NCBI RefSeq assembly: GCF_002814095.1
Contig: NZ_CP021918.1
Coordinates: 1 to 38,612 of the forward strand
Origin: Sagittula sp. P11
Lineage (GTDB): Bacteria > Pseudomonadota > Alphaproteobacteria > Rhodobacterales > Rhodobacteraceae
Direction of reading: 5' to 3'
Length of the DNA stretch: 38,612 bases
The notes beneath the pieces were generated by a model that did no database searches, was not told the DNA's origin, and saw nothing but the letters and a program-made list of their open reading frames with translations. Position numbers and translations under genes: made by a program. Each line of letters begins with the position of its first letter. The stretch's first letter is position 1. Shown piece after piece: positions 9,271-17,792 of the stretch.

Positions 9271-11303
9271 TCAGGTGGCGATCAGCCCGTGGCCGCGCAG
9301 CGCGGCGAGGATCGCGTTGATCTTCGACACCTCGTCGCCGCCGGCGCTGTCGGCGATGGCCGCCTGCTGCGTGCCGACCACCTTGGTGTTGCCGACCAGG
9401 TAGGCCCCGTCGTGCCGGATCGCGAATCGCGTGACCGCAGCGCCCGCGGCCTCGGAGACCCCCTCGACGAAGTTCTTGCCGTCGGTCGACGCCTTGCCGG
9501 TGCGGATCTGCAGCTCCGTCGAGGTGTTGCCGGAGGTGCGCGTCTGTTCGACGATGGCCACCGGGCGCTGGTAGCTGCCGCTCTGGATCAGCGCCGCCAC
9601 GTCGCCGACGCCCGAGCCGTAGCCCAGGCTGTAGAGCGCGTGCAGCGCCGGGCCCTTGTTGTCGCTGTCCTGTTCGAAGTAGGAGCGGCCCTCGGCGTAT
9701 TTCGGCTTGCCCCCGGCCACGACCCGGTGCGTCGCGTTCGGCGAGGGCACGCCCGTGGGGGCGCCCTGGTAGACCGCCCATTCCGCCGGGCCGAGCGTCA
9801 GCGGCTTGCCGGCGGTGCGGGTGTCGCGGATCGCCGGGTGAACGTAGCCGTCGTAGACGTTGCCGCTGATGATGTGCCCGCCGGCGAAGGTGTTGCTGCC
9901 GGTGATCTCGATCGGCGAGATGCCGTCGTTGTTGCGGAAGATGTTGCCCGCGATGTAGCACTCGCCGTTGATCAGGCGCAGGTAGGTGCTGCAGGTCGCG
10001 GCGGCCACGGGCCCGGAGTGGTTGGCCAGCCCGTTGCCGACGAAGACCGTGCTGTCGGACAGCTCGATGGCGGGCAGCGGCAGGGTGCCCTTGTGGTTGC
10101 TGATGGCGTGGAACTTGCTCTGGATGACGCTGTGGTGCAGGCCTTCCATCTTCATCATCGGGCCGTCGATGTCCTCCCAGCGGCACTGCAGGAACTGGTT
10201 GTAGTTGCTGTTCTTCGTGCTGGCGGTGCTGTTGCGGATGTTGACGCAGGCGGTGCCGTCCGGCACGCCGCCGCCGGTGAAGGTGACCTGCGTCCACTGG
10301 CAGTCCCAGGCGTTGGTCAGGTTGATGCAGGGCGTGTGGCCGCCGTTCATGCGGACGTTGGTCACCCGCCACTCGATCGCCTGGTGGCCGTGGATCAGGC
10401 CGTTCTCCGAGGGGTCTCGGCGATGGCGGCGTCGCGCTGCATGGAGAAGTTGCGCAGCTCGACGCCGATGCACTTGCCCGCGTCGGTGTTCAGCGGGAAG
10501 CCGGTGTAGAACAGCGGCTCCGTGCCGGTCGCGACGACCCAGGTCCCGTCGGCGGCGTTGAAGATCTCCTTGCCCGCGCCCTGCCCGATCACCGTGACCC
10601 CGCGCGGCAGCGTGGCGGTGGAGGAGACGCGGATGATCCCGCGCGGCAGCAGGACGGTGGGCGGGCCGCCGAGGTTGTTGCCTTCGACCATCTCGGCCAC
10701 CGCCGCCCACAGCCGGTCCCAGGCCTCGGTGTTGTCCGCCGTGCCCGAGGGCTTGACCCCGAAGGCCTCGGCGTTGATCACCCGCGCGCGGTAGGTCAGC
10801 TTCACGCCGCCCCGGGTCATCAGGTGGTAATTCTCCGAATCCTCCGGCATGCAGGTGAACAGGTGGTTGTCCTCGGCGACGCGCAGCACCTGCCCGACCT
10901 TGACCTGCTGGTACTCCGGATCGGCGCTGTACGAGAGGGTCCGGTCGTTCAGCAGCTCGTCGACGTCCGCAACGTCGAAGATGCTGCCCAGCGACACGTC
11001 GTCGGCCACCGCCACGTCGTTGATCGACAGCACCAGCGCATCGTTCCGGTCGCGGAACTCCACCCGGTAGCGGCCGTCGACCAGGTAGCACAGGGGGAAG
11101 CGGCCGGCGGGAGTCGCCATGACCGGGTTGGCGATCATGGTGGTCAGGTCCCGGTCCCGGTAGACCGGGGACAGCGTCACCGAGTTCTGTTCATAGACAT
11201 ACATCCGCCCGCCCGGCAGCAGGCCGTCCGGGTGCCCGGGAAATTGCTGGTTGTCGGCGAAGGCGGGCAGCTGTTCCACGTCCTTGGTGTTCAAGAGTCC
11301 CAT
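9271..11303 (-). CDS. Tailspike-like right-handed beta-helix protein, candidate polysaccharide lyase (one frameshift)
   Basis: About 677 residues once a single missing G/C in the run at 10411-10414 is restored. The N-terminal ~110 residues (YVYEQNSVTLSPVYRD, then NPVMATPAGRFP and VEFRDRNDALVLSI) resemble the particle-binding domain of phage tailspikes. Next comes VINAEAFGVKPSGTADNTEA, the start of a pectate_lyase_3 beta-helix, with VLLPRGIIRVSSTATLPRGVTVIG. The helix continues with short N/I/G-rich rungs (NIRNSTAS; GNIFRNNDG). The C-terminal ~60 residues are Ala-rich. No signal peptide is visible. ATG 11303 follows AGGGAG. It may depolymerise or edit the polysaccharide made by the neighbours, or be a captured phage depolymerase. 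Catalytic residues cannot be assigned by eye. Confidence 0.72.
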
Positions 11304-11404
11304 ACATCAAAGCTCCCTGCATGAAAGGCGCGCCCCGTCGGGGTTGCGGATGAGGGGCGCCGGCGCCCGAAACCTGCCGCTGGATGCCTTAAAGAAGTTC
11401 AATT

Positions 11405-11418
11405 GCACCGTACGGTGC
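11405..11418. promoter_or_regulatory. 14-bp perfect palindrome between divergent genes
   Basis: GCACCGTACGGTGC lies in the 233-base gap between the beta-helix gene (start 11303, minus) and the GT4 gene (start 11537, plus), in an AT-richer patch (TTAAAGAAGTTCAATT just before it). Position and symmetry suit a dimeric regulator acting on both promoters. The protein is unknown. Confidence 0.4.
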
Positions 11419-11536
11419 CCCCGCCCGGGCACCCCTGGGGCCCGCCGCCGGGAAAGCGCCATTTTGCGCCTTTACCCCCTGCCCGCTATGGCGCATCACG
11501 AGGCACGAGCACGGAATTCCAAGGACAGGCAGGCCC

Positions 11537-12667
11537 ATGAAAGTTGCGATCGTTCATTACTGGCTCGTGGGGATGCGCGGCGGCGAGAAGGTGCTCGAGG
11601 AGTTCTGCAAGCTCTACCCGCAGGCCGACATCTACACCCATGCGGCGATCCCCGAGAACCTCTCGGACACGATCCGCCGCCACAGGATCACCGAGACCTT
11701 CATCGCCCGGCTGCCCGGCGGCCGGAAGCACTACCAGAAGTACCTGCCGCTGATGCCCCGGGCGCTCGACCTGACCGGCTACGACCTGGTGATCTCTTCC
11801 GAGAGCGGCCCGGCCAAGGGGGTGATCACCCATCCCGACGCGCTGCACGTCTGCTACTGCCATTCGCCGATGCGCTACATCTGGGACCAGTACCACATCT
11901 ACCGGGCCGAGGCGGGCCGGCTGACGCGGCTGATGATGCCGTGGCTGGCGCACCGTCTGCGGATCTGGGACACCGCCTCGGCGGCGCGTGTCGACCACTT
12001 CGTCGCCAATTCCGGCTTCATCGCGCGGCGCATCGCCAAGAGCTGGCGGCGCGAGGCGGCGGTGATCTACCCGCCGGTGGACGTCAGCGCCTTCAGCGGG
12101 CCGGACCTCGCGGAGCCGGAGGATTTCTACCTCTACGCGGGCGAGCTGGCGAGCTACAAGCGCCCCGACCTCGTGGTCGACGCCTTCACCCGTTCCGGCA
12201 AGCCGCTGGTGGTGATCGGCGAGGGCTCTGAACGCCGCGCGCTCGAGGCGCGGGCCGGGTCCAACGTGCGGTTCCTCGGCCGGGTGTCCTTCGAGGACCT
12301 CAAGGACCATTACCGCCGCTGCCGCGCGCTGGTGTTCCCGGGCGTCGAGGACTTCGGGATCATCCCTCTGGAGGTCATGGCCTCCGGGCGCCCGGTCCTT
12401 GCCTTTGCCGAGGGCGGTGCGATGGAGACGGTGATCGAGGGCCGGACCGGCATGTTCTTCCACGAACCGACCGTCGAGGCGGTGCTCGAAGGGGTGGAGG
12501 CGCTGGAGCGCGTGCTGCCCGGCTTCGACCCGCAGGCGCTGCGCGACCACGCCGCGGGCTTCACCGCCGAACGCTTCCGGGCCGAGTTCAAGGCCTTCGT
12601 GGAGGCGCGGCAGGCCGAGCTGGCCCACCACCGCACCAACCCGCAGGGAGCCGTCGCCGCATCATGA
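11537..12667 (+). CDS. Glycosyltransferase family 4
   Basis: Cytoplasmic retaining glycosyltransferase (GT-B fold) of 376 residues that adds a sugar from a nucleotide donor to the lipid-linked repeat unit. The N-domain starts KVAIVHYWLVGMRGGEKVL, with the Gly-Gly loop of the family. The C-domain shows LYAGELASYKRPDLVVDAF and VVIGEGSERRALE. The EX7E motif is EDFGIIPLE, E271-E279. WbaZ-type mannosyltransferases share the 'MRGGEKV' start, but donor and linkage are not predictable. The ATG follows AAGGACAGG. Its stop overlaps an ATG at 12664 (ATGA), the probable original start of the flippase. Confidence 0.9.
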   Translation: MKVAIVHYWLVGMRGGEKVLEEFCKLYPQADIYTHAAIPENLSDTIRRHRITETFIARLPGGRKHYQKYLPLMPRALDLTGYDLVISSESGPAKGVITHPDALHVCYCHSPMRYIWDQYHIYRAEAGRLTRLMMPWLAHRLRIWDTASAARVDHFVANSGFIARRIAKSWRREAAVIYPPVDVSAFSGPDLAEPEDFYLYAGELASYKRPDLVVDAFTRSGKPLVVIGEGSERRALEARAGSNVRFLGRVSFEDLKDHYRRCRALVFPGVEDFGIIPLEVMASGRPVLAFAEGGAMETVIEGRTGMFFHEPTVEAVLEGVEALERVLPGFDPQALRDHAAGFTAERFRAEFKAFVEARQAELAHHRTNPQGAVAAS

Positions 12668-12695
12668 GCCAGACGTCAGGGGCGGGGCCCGCAAG

Positions 12696-14021
12696 ATGCT
12701 GAAAGGCAGCGCGTTCATCCTGATCCTCAGCCTGCTGGGCGAGGGTCTCGGCCTGATCATGATCATGATCGTCGGCAACTACTATTCCGTGGCGGAGGCC
12801 GGCCTGCTGCTGACCCTGCAGAACAACCTCTTCCTGTTCGGCACGATCGGCAGCCTCGGCCTCGGCACGGGCTTCCTGCGCTTCGCGCCGCATTACCTCG
12901 AAAGCGGGCGGCTCGACACGGTGCGCGGGCTGCAGCGCTGGATCTACGGCGTGGCGCTGGCCGGGCTGGCGCTGACGGCGGTGGGGCACACGGCCTTCCT
13001 GCTCTGGTCCGAGGAAACGCGCGCCATGGGCACCGGGCTCGCCGTGGCGGCCTCCGTGGCGATCCTGTTCTGGGGGCTGGTGACGCTGGACCGGCAGCTC
13101 CTGCGCTCGCTGAAGCAGATCTTCTGGTCGGAATTCTCCTACCAGGTCATCCGCCCGGTGGGCGGCACGCTGATCCTCGCGGCGGCGCTGCTCTGGGGCG
13201 GCGGCACCGGCGCCATCGTGGCCGCCCTGCTCCTGCCGCTGGTCGGGGGCTTCTTCTACGACCTCTGGCGCATCTCCCGCCGGATCGGCGGGCTGGCGGG
13301 CCCGGCCGATTACGCGCCGCGCCGGGAATGGCAGGCCTCGGCGCCGCATTATGCCGTCATCAACCTCTCGCGGGTCGCGCTGCAGCGGCTCGACCTCCTG
13401 GTGGTCGCGGCCATGCTCGGGCTCGAGGCGGCGGCGATCTACGGGCTCGCGGCGCGGCTCGCCACGCTCTCCACGCTGGCGGTGGAGCCGATCCGCTCGA
13501 TGTTCCAGCCGCGCGCCAGCCTGCACCACAAGCAGGGCCGCACCGAGGAACTGCAGCGCGACGTGGTGCAGGGCACGCTCTGGATCGCCGTGGTCTCGCT
13601 GGTGGTGGCGGTGGTCTTCCTGACCAGCGCGCCGTTCTGGCTGCAGCTCTTCGGCGACGTCTCCGGCGGCCGGCAGAGCATCGTGCTGCTGTTCATCCTG
13701 CTGTTCGGCTATTTCGTCATGGCCAACAGCTCGGTGGCCTCCGCGCTCCTGCTCATGACGGGGAGCGAGCGTATCCAGGGCCGGGTCAACGCGGTGCTGA
13801 TCTTCCTGGTCTATCCGCCGGCGCTCTGGCTGGGGATCACCTGGTTCGGGCTTTACGGCGCCGCCGTCGCCACCGCCCTGGTCCGCACGGTCGGGGCCGT
13901 GGTGATGATCTGGCTGACGTGGCGCAGGACCGGGATCCTCGCCATCGCCAAACCGAGCTGGCGCAACCTCGTCACCGCCTTCGGGCCGCTGGTATCGCGC
14001 CTCGGGCGCCGGGGTCGCTGA
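12696..14021 (+). CDS. Wzx-type polysaccharide flippase (MOP superfamily)
   Basis: Inner-membrane lipid-linked oligosaccharide flippase of 441 residues with about 12 hydrophobic segments, the family's usual size. The N-terminus KGSAFILILSLLGEGLGLIM and the repeated Gly-rich segments (GTIGSLGLGTGFLRFAP) are typical. An ATG at 12664 overlaps the GT4 stop but runs to a TGA after 12 codons. Adding one base in the GGGGCCC region at about 12684-12690 would fuse it in frame and add 11 residues. The true start may therefore be 12664, with a sequencing deletion, as in rmlABD. It would export the repeat unit begun by the sugar transferase at 24020-24703. Confidence 0.88.
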   Translation: MLKGSAFILILSLLGEGLGLIMIMIVGNYYSVAEAGLLLTLQNNLFLFGTIGSLGLGTGFLRFAPHYLESGRLDTVRGLQRWIYGVALAGLALTAVGHTAFLLWSEETRAMGTGLAVAASVAILFWGLVTLDRQLLRSLKQIFWSEFSYQVIRPVGGTLILAAALLWGGGTGAIVAALLLPLVGGFFYDLWRISRRIGGLAGPADYAPRREWQASAPHYAVINLSRVALQRLDLLVVAAMLGLEAAAIYGLAARLATLSTLAVEPIRSMFQPRASLHHKQGRTEELQRDVVQGTLWIAVVSLVVAVVFLTSAPFWLQLFGDVSGGRQSIVLLFILLFGYFVMANSSVASALLLMTGSERIQGRVNAVLIFLVYPPALWLGITWFGLYGAAVATALVRTVGAVVMIWLTWRRTGILAIAKPSWRNLVTAFGPLVSRLGRRGR

Positions 14022-14024
14022 ATC

Positions 14025-14093
14025 GGCCACAGGCGTGTGGCCCACTTATATCGCGCCAAAGGCGCGTGGGCCGCTTAATCGCGCCTCAGGCGC
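14025..14093. terminator. Hairpin-rich bidirectional terminator region
   Basis: Between convergent genes. A GGCCAC/GTGGCC stem lies at 14025-14042. Overlapping it, GGCCCAC (14039-14045) pairs with GTGGGCC (14066-14072) around an inner CGCGCC-AAA-GGCGCG stem (14052-14066). GCGCCT-C-AGGCGC follows at 14081-14093. Mutually exclusive folds are possible. TTATAT lies inside the loop region. Best read as a two-way transcript end. Confidence 0.5.
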
Positions 14094-14937
14094 CGGGGGC
14101 GTGCGCCTCGATGTCCCGCACCCAGCCGTCCAGCGGGCGGTCGATCATCTTCTCCAGCCGGCGGATGTTGTCGATGTAGCGCGCGATCTCCTCCGGCGGC
14201 AGCTCCTCGTAATGCGCGGTGTTGTCCACCGTGATCGGCTTGTAGAGCACCTTCTGCACCATTGCGCTGTTCTTCAGCGCGCCCAGAAGGTTGTGCAGCC
14301 CCGCCGCGCGCAGCGCCGAGGCGACCTTCTTGCCCAGCTTGTTCACGCCGGGGGCCCGCGCCTTCGACGCGGCGCGCACGCGCTCGCCGATCCGGTCGTA
14401 TTCGAAGTAGGGCACGCCGAGGAAGTCCGAGATCCGCCGCGCCAGCGCCTCGGGGTCCTCCAGAAGGTCGTCGTAGAGGAAGACCAGCACCTGTTCGCGC
14501 GGGAAATGCGCGTAGACGTGTTCGAGGTCGTCGGCATAGCGCCCCTCGGAGAACAGGCCCGGGTCCTTCGCGCCGTGCTCCCGGATCGAGGGCTCCACCA
14601 GCCCGTGCCGCGCGGCGTAGAGATAGGTGGAGATCACCCGGTCCACCGGCTGGCGCAGCGAGCAGATGAGCTTTGCGTCGGGATAGTCGGCGGCGATCCG
14701 CGAGATGGCCTCGCGGTTGTGCAGGTAGTCGTGGCAGATCTCGCCGGCCACCTGCCCGGGTTTCGCCGGGGCGAAGAAGCCTTCGTACCAGGCGGTGCCC
14801 TTGTGGTAGTAATCCTTGAAGAAATAGATGTCCTTGGCGGTGGGCACGAAGATGTCCGGGTGGCGGACGAAGTAGTTGTGCAGCCACGAGGAGCCGGACT
14901 TGCTGGCGCCGAGGAAGATGAAGTCGGGTTTCGTCAT
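14086..14937 (-). CDS. Sulfotransferase (third copy)
   Basis: PAPS-dependent sulfotransferase of 283 residues (Sulfotransfer_1/3 type), close to family length. PDFIFLGASKSGSSWLHNYF at residues 4-23 holds the 5'-phosphosulfate loop (SKSGSSWL). ICSLRQPVDRVISTYLYA holds the 3'-phosphate-binding Arg and Ser. VLVFLYDDLLEDPEALARRI near the middle and FLGVPYFEYD are conserved family features. No signal peptide, so cytoplasmic. The start at 14937 overlaps the stop of the GT2 gene as ATGA. That close coupling suggests the sulfate is put on the sugar added by, or next to, that transferase. Confidence 0.9.
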   Translation of the reverse strand: MTKPDFIFLGASKSGSSWLHNYFVRHPDIFVPTAKDIYFFKDYYHKGTAWYEGFFAPAKPGQVAGEICHDYLHNREAISRIAADYPDAKLICSLRQPVDRVISTYLYAARHGLVEPSIREHGAKDPGLFSEGRYADDLEHVYAHFPREQVLVFLYDDLLEDPEALARRISDFLGVPYFEYDRIGERVRAASKARAPGVNKLGKKVASALRAAGLHNLLGALKNSAMVQKVLYKPITVDNTAHYEELPPEEIARYIDNIRRLEKMIDRPLDGWVRDIEAHAPGA

Positions 14938-15926
14938 TTGCCGATTGCCCGCGCCGATTTCTTCATCGCGAGACACAGGCTCGGCGGCAGCATGCAGGTC
15001 GCGTAGTACTTCATCCGTGCCGCCCCCTCGATGCCGAAGGTGCTGAACAGCGTGGGCAGGCTGTCCCAGGTGATCAGGTTCTCCGACCGGCGCGACAGCA
15101 TCCACATCGGGCTGTCGTACTGGAAGGTCACCTCCGCCTTGCGGGCGCGGTATTCCTCGATCGTGCACTTGCCGTGGCTCTTGCAGGACAGCTCGATCAT
15201 CCGCCACCAGCCGTGGATCACGTCGAACATCTGGTCCGACCAGCTTGTCACCCGGATGTCGCCGGCGCGGTTCAGCACCACGGGGCTCGACCACCAGCCG
15301 ATGGTGCAGGCCTCGTCGAACAGGATGTTGAGCGCCGCGCCCACGTGGTTGAACCAGGTCCCGAGGAACGCCGGGTCGGCATGGCTGCGGTAGGCCTCGG
15401 TGCGGAACAGCACGGAGCCGAGGAAGCCCAGCTTGGTGCCGCGCGCGAAGAGGAACCGCCGCCGCGCCTCGATGGTCGAGAAATCCGGCGCGGGGCCGAG
15501 GTCGATCACCTGTTCCTTCTGCATGGTCAGGTCCTCGTAGACGTAGCTGTATTCCACGAGGGTGAGGTCGTCGCCGATCGTCGGCAGCGCCTCCAGCAGG
15601 GCGATGAAGTTCGGCACGTTCACCCGGTCGTCGTCGCCGATGGCCAGCACGAATTCCGTCTCCGCCGCGGCAAGGCAGCGGTCGATGTTGCGGTCGATCC
15701 CGAGGTTCTCGTCGTTGCGCGAGATGGTCAGCCACTCGAGCTTTTCCTCGGCATAGGCGCGGGTCGCCTCGTAGGCCTCTTCGGGGCCCTTGTCGTTGAT
15801 GATGACGACCCGGAACTGCGCCGTCTTCTGCGCCTCCGCGAGGTCGTCGATCAGCTCGCAGACTTCCTTGACGCGCCTGTAGGCAGGCAGCACGACAGAC
15901 AGGTCCGCGACGAATTTCTGGGTCAT
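14934..15926 (-). CDS. Glycosyltransferase family 2
   Basis: Cytoplasmic inverting glycosyltransferase of 330 residues (GT-A fold). SVVLPAYRRVKEVCELI opens the domain. VVIINDKGPEE gives the first acidic site, and LAIGDDDRVN near residue 100 carries the DxD-type metal site. The open frame reaches 16064, but the Met at 15926 (MTQKFVADLSVVLP) is the sensible start. It is coupled to the downstream sulfotransferase by ATGA. The upstream gap of 174 bases contains an AT-richer patch near 15930-15950, probably its promoter. Donor sugar not predictable; rhamnose or a uronic acid would fit the plasmid's own supply genes. Confidence 0.88.
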   Translation of the reverse strand: MTQKFVADLSVVLPAYRRVKEVCELIDDLAEAQKTAQFRVVIINDKGPEEAYEATRAYAEEKLEWLTISRNDENLGIDRNIDRCLAAAETEFVLAIGDDDRVNVPNFIALLEALPTIGDDLTLVEYSYVYEDLTMQKEQVIDLGPAPDFSTIEARRRFLFARGTKLGFLGSVLFRTEAYRSHADPAFLGTWFNHVGAALNILFDEACTIGWWSSPVVLNRAGDIRVTSWSDQMFDVIHGWWRMIELSCKSHGKCTIEEYRARKAEVTFQYDSPMWMLSRRSENLITWDSLPTLFSTFGIEGAARMKYYATCMLPPSLCLAMKKSARAIGK

Positions 15927-16052
15927 GTCAAATCGCTTTTTATTGTGGGTTGGAAGGTACGTTTCCCCGGGGGAAGAGCATGGCCGTTCTCTACCATGCG
16001 CCCCTTGGGGATTGAAGGCGGCGCAGGGCCTCCGCGGGCGGTTTGGCGGGCA

Positions 16053-16070
16053 TTGCCCGAACAACGGGCA
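16053..16070 (-). terminator. Terminator-like hairpin after the seven-gene operon
   Basis: TTGCCCG-aacaa-CGGGCA, 31 bases downstream of the stop at 16101. Same stem and GACA flank as the hairpin after rmlA (2957-2973), supporting a shared 3'-end function. Confidence 0.45.
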
Positions 16071-16100
16071 GACACCCGCCGACCGACCCGGGAAACACGC

Positions 16101-17792
16101 TTAAGGTGAGTTCTGGTAGCGGATGCAGTATCCTTCGTTGCACTCCATTTCGGGGTAGAGCGTGAGGATCTCCGCCTCCAGCGCGGGGAAGCGCTCGTTC
16201 ATCGGCAGGCCGTCGATGGTGTAGCTCCAGAAGTCGGAGTTGTAGACGATGGCCGCGGGGCGGGTCTCCTTCAGGTCGGCGATCAGCCGCTCTTCGTGCT
16301 CGGCCCCGGCATAGACCGGATAGGTGAACTGCGAACAGGCCGGACGGCGGCTGACCGCCAGGATCAGCCCGGCATTGACCATGTCGAAGGTGCAGGCCGC
16401 GTCGCGCGCCGCCAGCTGCTCGCCGGCCCAGATCACCCCCGGCCCGAGGATGTCGGAGGTCGCGACCCCCTCTGCCGCCGCAAGGTCCCCGACCCAGCCG
16501 TAGGCCCCGGCCCGGGCGCTGTCCTGGACGCGCAGCAGGGCCAGCCCGAGGCTGCCGAGGCAGAGGGCCACCAGCGCCGTCAGCGCCGTGGCCCGGGTGA
16601 CGCGGAATGCCGGCAGGGCGAGGGCCATCAGCAGGATCAGCGCGATCGGGAAGAGGATCTCGCGCACCGGCGCGCCGGTCACGTAGACCGCCAGGGCGCC
16701 GGCCACGGCCAGCCCCGCGGCGGCATAGACATGCACCGGCTTCAGGAGCCCGTCGCCGCGCCCGTCCCGGCCCGCGGCCACCGCGCCGAAGACCAGCGAC
16801 AGCGGCAGCACCGGCATCCAGAGCGCCATCTCGAGGTGGTTCATGTCGAAGCGCGACAGGCCGATCTTGACGTAGAAGGCCGACAGCAGGGCCAGCGCCG
16901 CCAGCAGCACGGTCTGCGGCATGGCGGTCTTCTTCGCCAGCACCATCCACAGCGCCGCGAGGATCGCCGCGCCGTTCAGGGCGGCGATGAAGCCCATCAC
17001 CGCGTAATGCTTGCCCGACAGCGCCTGCTGCCACTTCGACGAGGTCTCCATCAGCATCAGGAAGTTGTCGAAGTAATGCGTCAGGCTGGTGCCCGGCAGG
17101 GTCAGCCCGAAGACCACGACGAACAGCGCGAAGGTGCCGATGGCGATGGCCACGCCGCGGTGGCGGTGGATCACGAAAAGCAGCGGCACGCCCAGCCCCA
17201 CGGCCATCACCGCGCCGCGGTTGAACGACCAGTAGATCCCGAAGGCCGAGACCACGCCGAACAGCACGAACAGCCACGTCCTGCGGGTCTCCGGGGTGGC
17301 GATGGCCTTCAGCACGGCCGCGAAGAGGATCAGCCCGATGCAGACGAACAGCTCGCGCCAGGCCACGAGGTAGCCGGCGCAGAGCGCGAAGGGCAGCATC
17401 GCCACCGGCCTCACCCCGAAGAGCGCGGCGCAGCGCAGGGCGGCGACGGCGGCGAGCAGGGCGGCGAGCACCGACATCAGCGGCACGAAGGCGGTGGCAT
17501 AGCCCACCAGCATGTGGTCGGGCACCCCCGCGAGGGTCAGCAGGTAGGCCGGCAGGATGTCGACGAGCCCGTGGATGGTGTACGGCAGGGCGGCGCCGTC
17601 CCTGCCCTCGATCAGCGAGATCGCCGGGGCGAGGAACTCGCCGAAGTGGAACGGGTCGTCGATCGGCAGGGTGAACTTCGTCACGTGCCTCTGGATGGCC
17701 AGCAGGGCAGCGGCGAGGACGACGAACAGCGGCATGGCCCATGAGGCGGCGGCGGGGCGCGCCGCCTCCATCGGCAGCTCCGCCCTACTCAT
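16101..17792 (-). CDS. Large polytopic membrane protein, GT-C/GtrC-like or polymerase candidate
   Basis: Inner-membrane protein of 563 residues with roughly a dozen hydrophobic segments (SWAMPLFVVLAAALLAIQ near residue 17 onward). A soluble C-terminal domain of about 150 residues begins near LLRVQDSARAGAYGWVG and contains four Cys and a DFWSYTIDG segment, probably periplasmic. The early periplasmic loop has IDDPFHFGEFL, acidic residues in the position where GT-C transferases keep their catalytic Asp. It is last in an operon behind a GT2 gene and a GtrA gene, the layout of O-antigen modification modules (GtrA, GtrB, variable GtrC). The start at 17792 overlaps the GT2 stop by 8 bases. A Wzy role is possible. 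Confidence 0.6.
   Translation of the reverse strand: MSRAELPMEAARPAAASWAMPLFVVLAAALLAIQRHVTKFTLPIDDPFHFGEFLAPAISLIEGRDGAALPYTIHGLVDILPAYLLTLAGVPDHMLVGYATAFVPLMSVLAALLAAVAALRCAALFGVRPVAMLPFALCAGYLVAWRELFVCIGLILFAAVLKAIATPETRRTWLFVLFGVVSAFGIYWSFNRGAVMAVGLGVPLLFVIHRHRGVAIAIGTFALFVVVFGLTLPGTSLTHYFDNFLMLMETSSKWQQALSGKHYAVMGFIAALNGAAILAALWMVLAKKTAMPQTVLLAALALLSAFYVKIGLSRFDMNHLEMALWMPVLPLSLVFGAVAAGRDGRGDGLLKPVHVYAAAGLAVAGALAVYVTGAPVREILFPIALILLMALALPAFRVTRATALTALVALCLGSLGLALLRVQDSARAGAYGWVGDLAAAEGVATSDILGPGVIWAGEQLAARDAACTFDMVNAGLILAVSRRPACSQFTYPVYAGAEHEERLIADLKETRPAAIVYNSDFWSYTIDGLPMNERFPALEAEILTLYPEMECNEGYCIRYQNSP

Noticed and set aside
9271-11303. Prophage remnant
   Set aside because: Only the tailspike-like gene has phage character; no capsid, tail, terminase or lysis genes are nearby.
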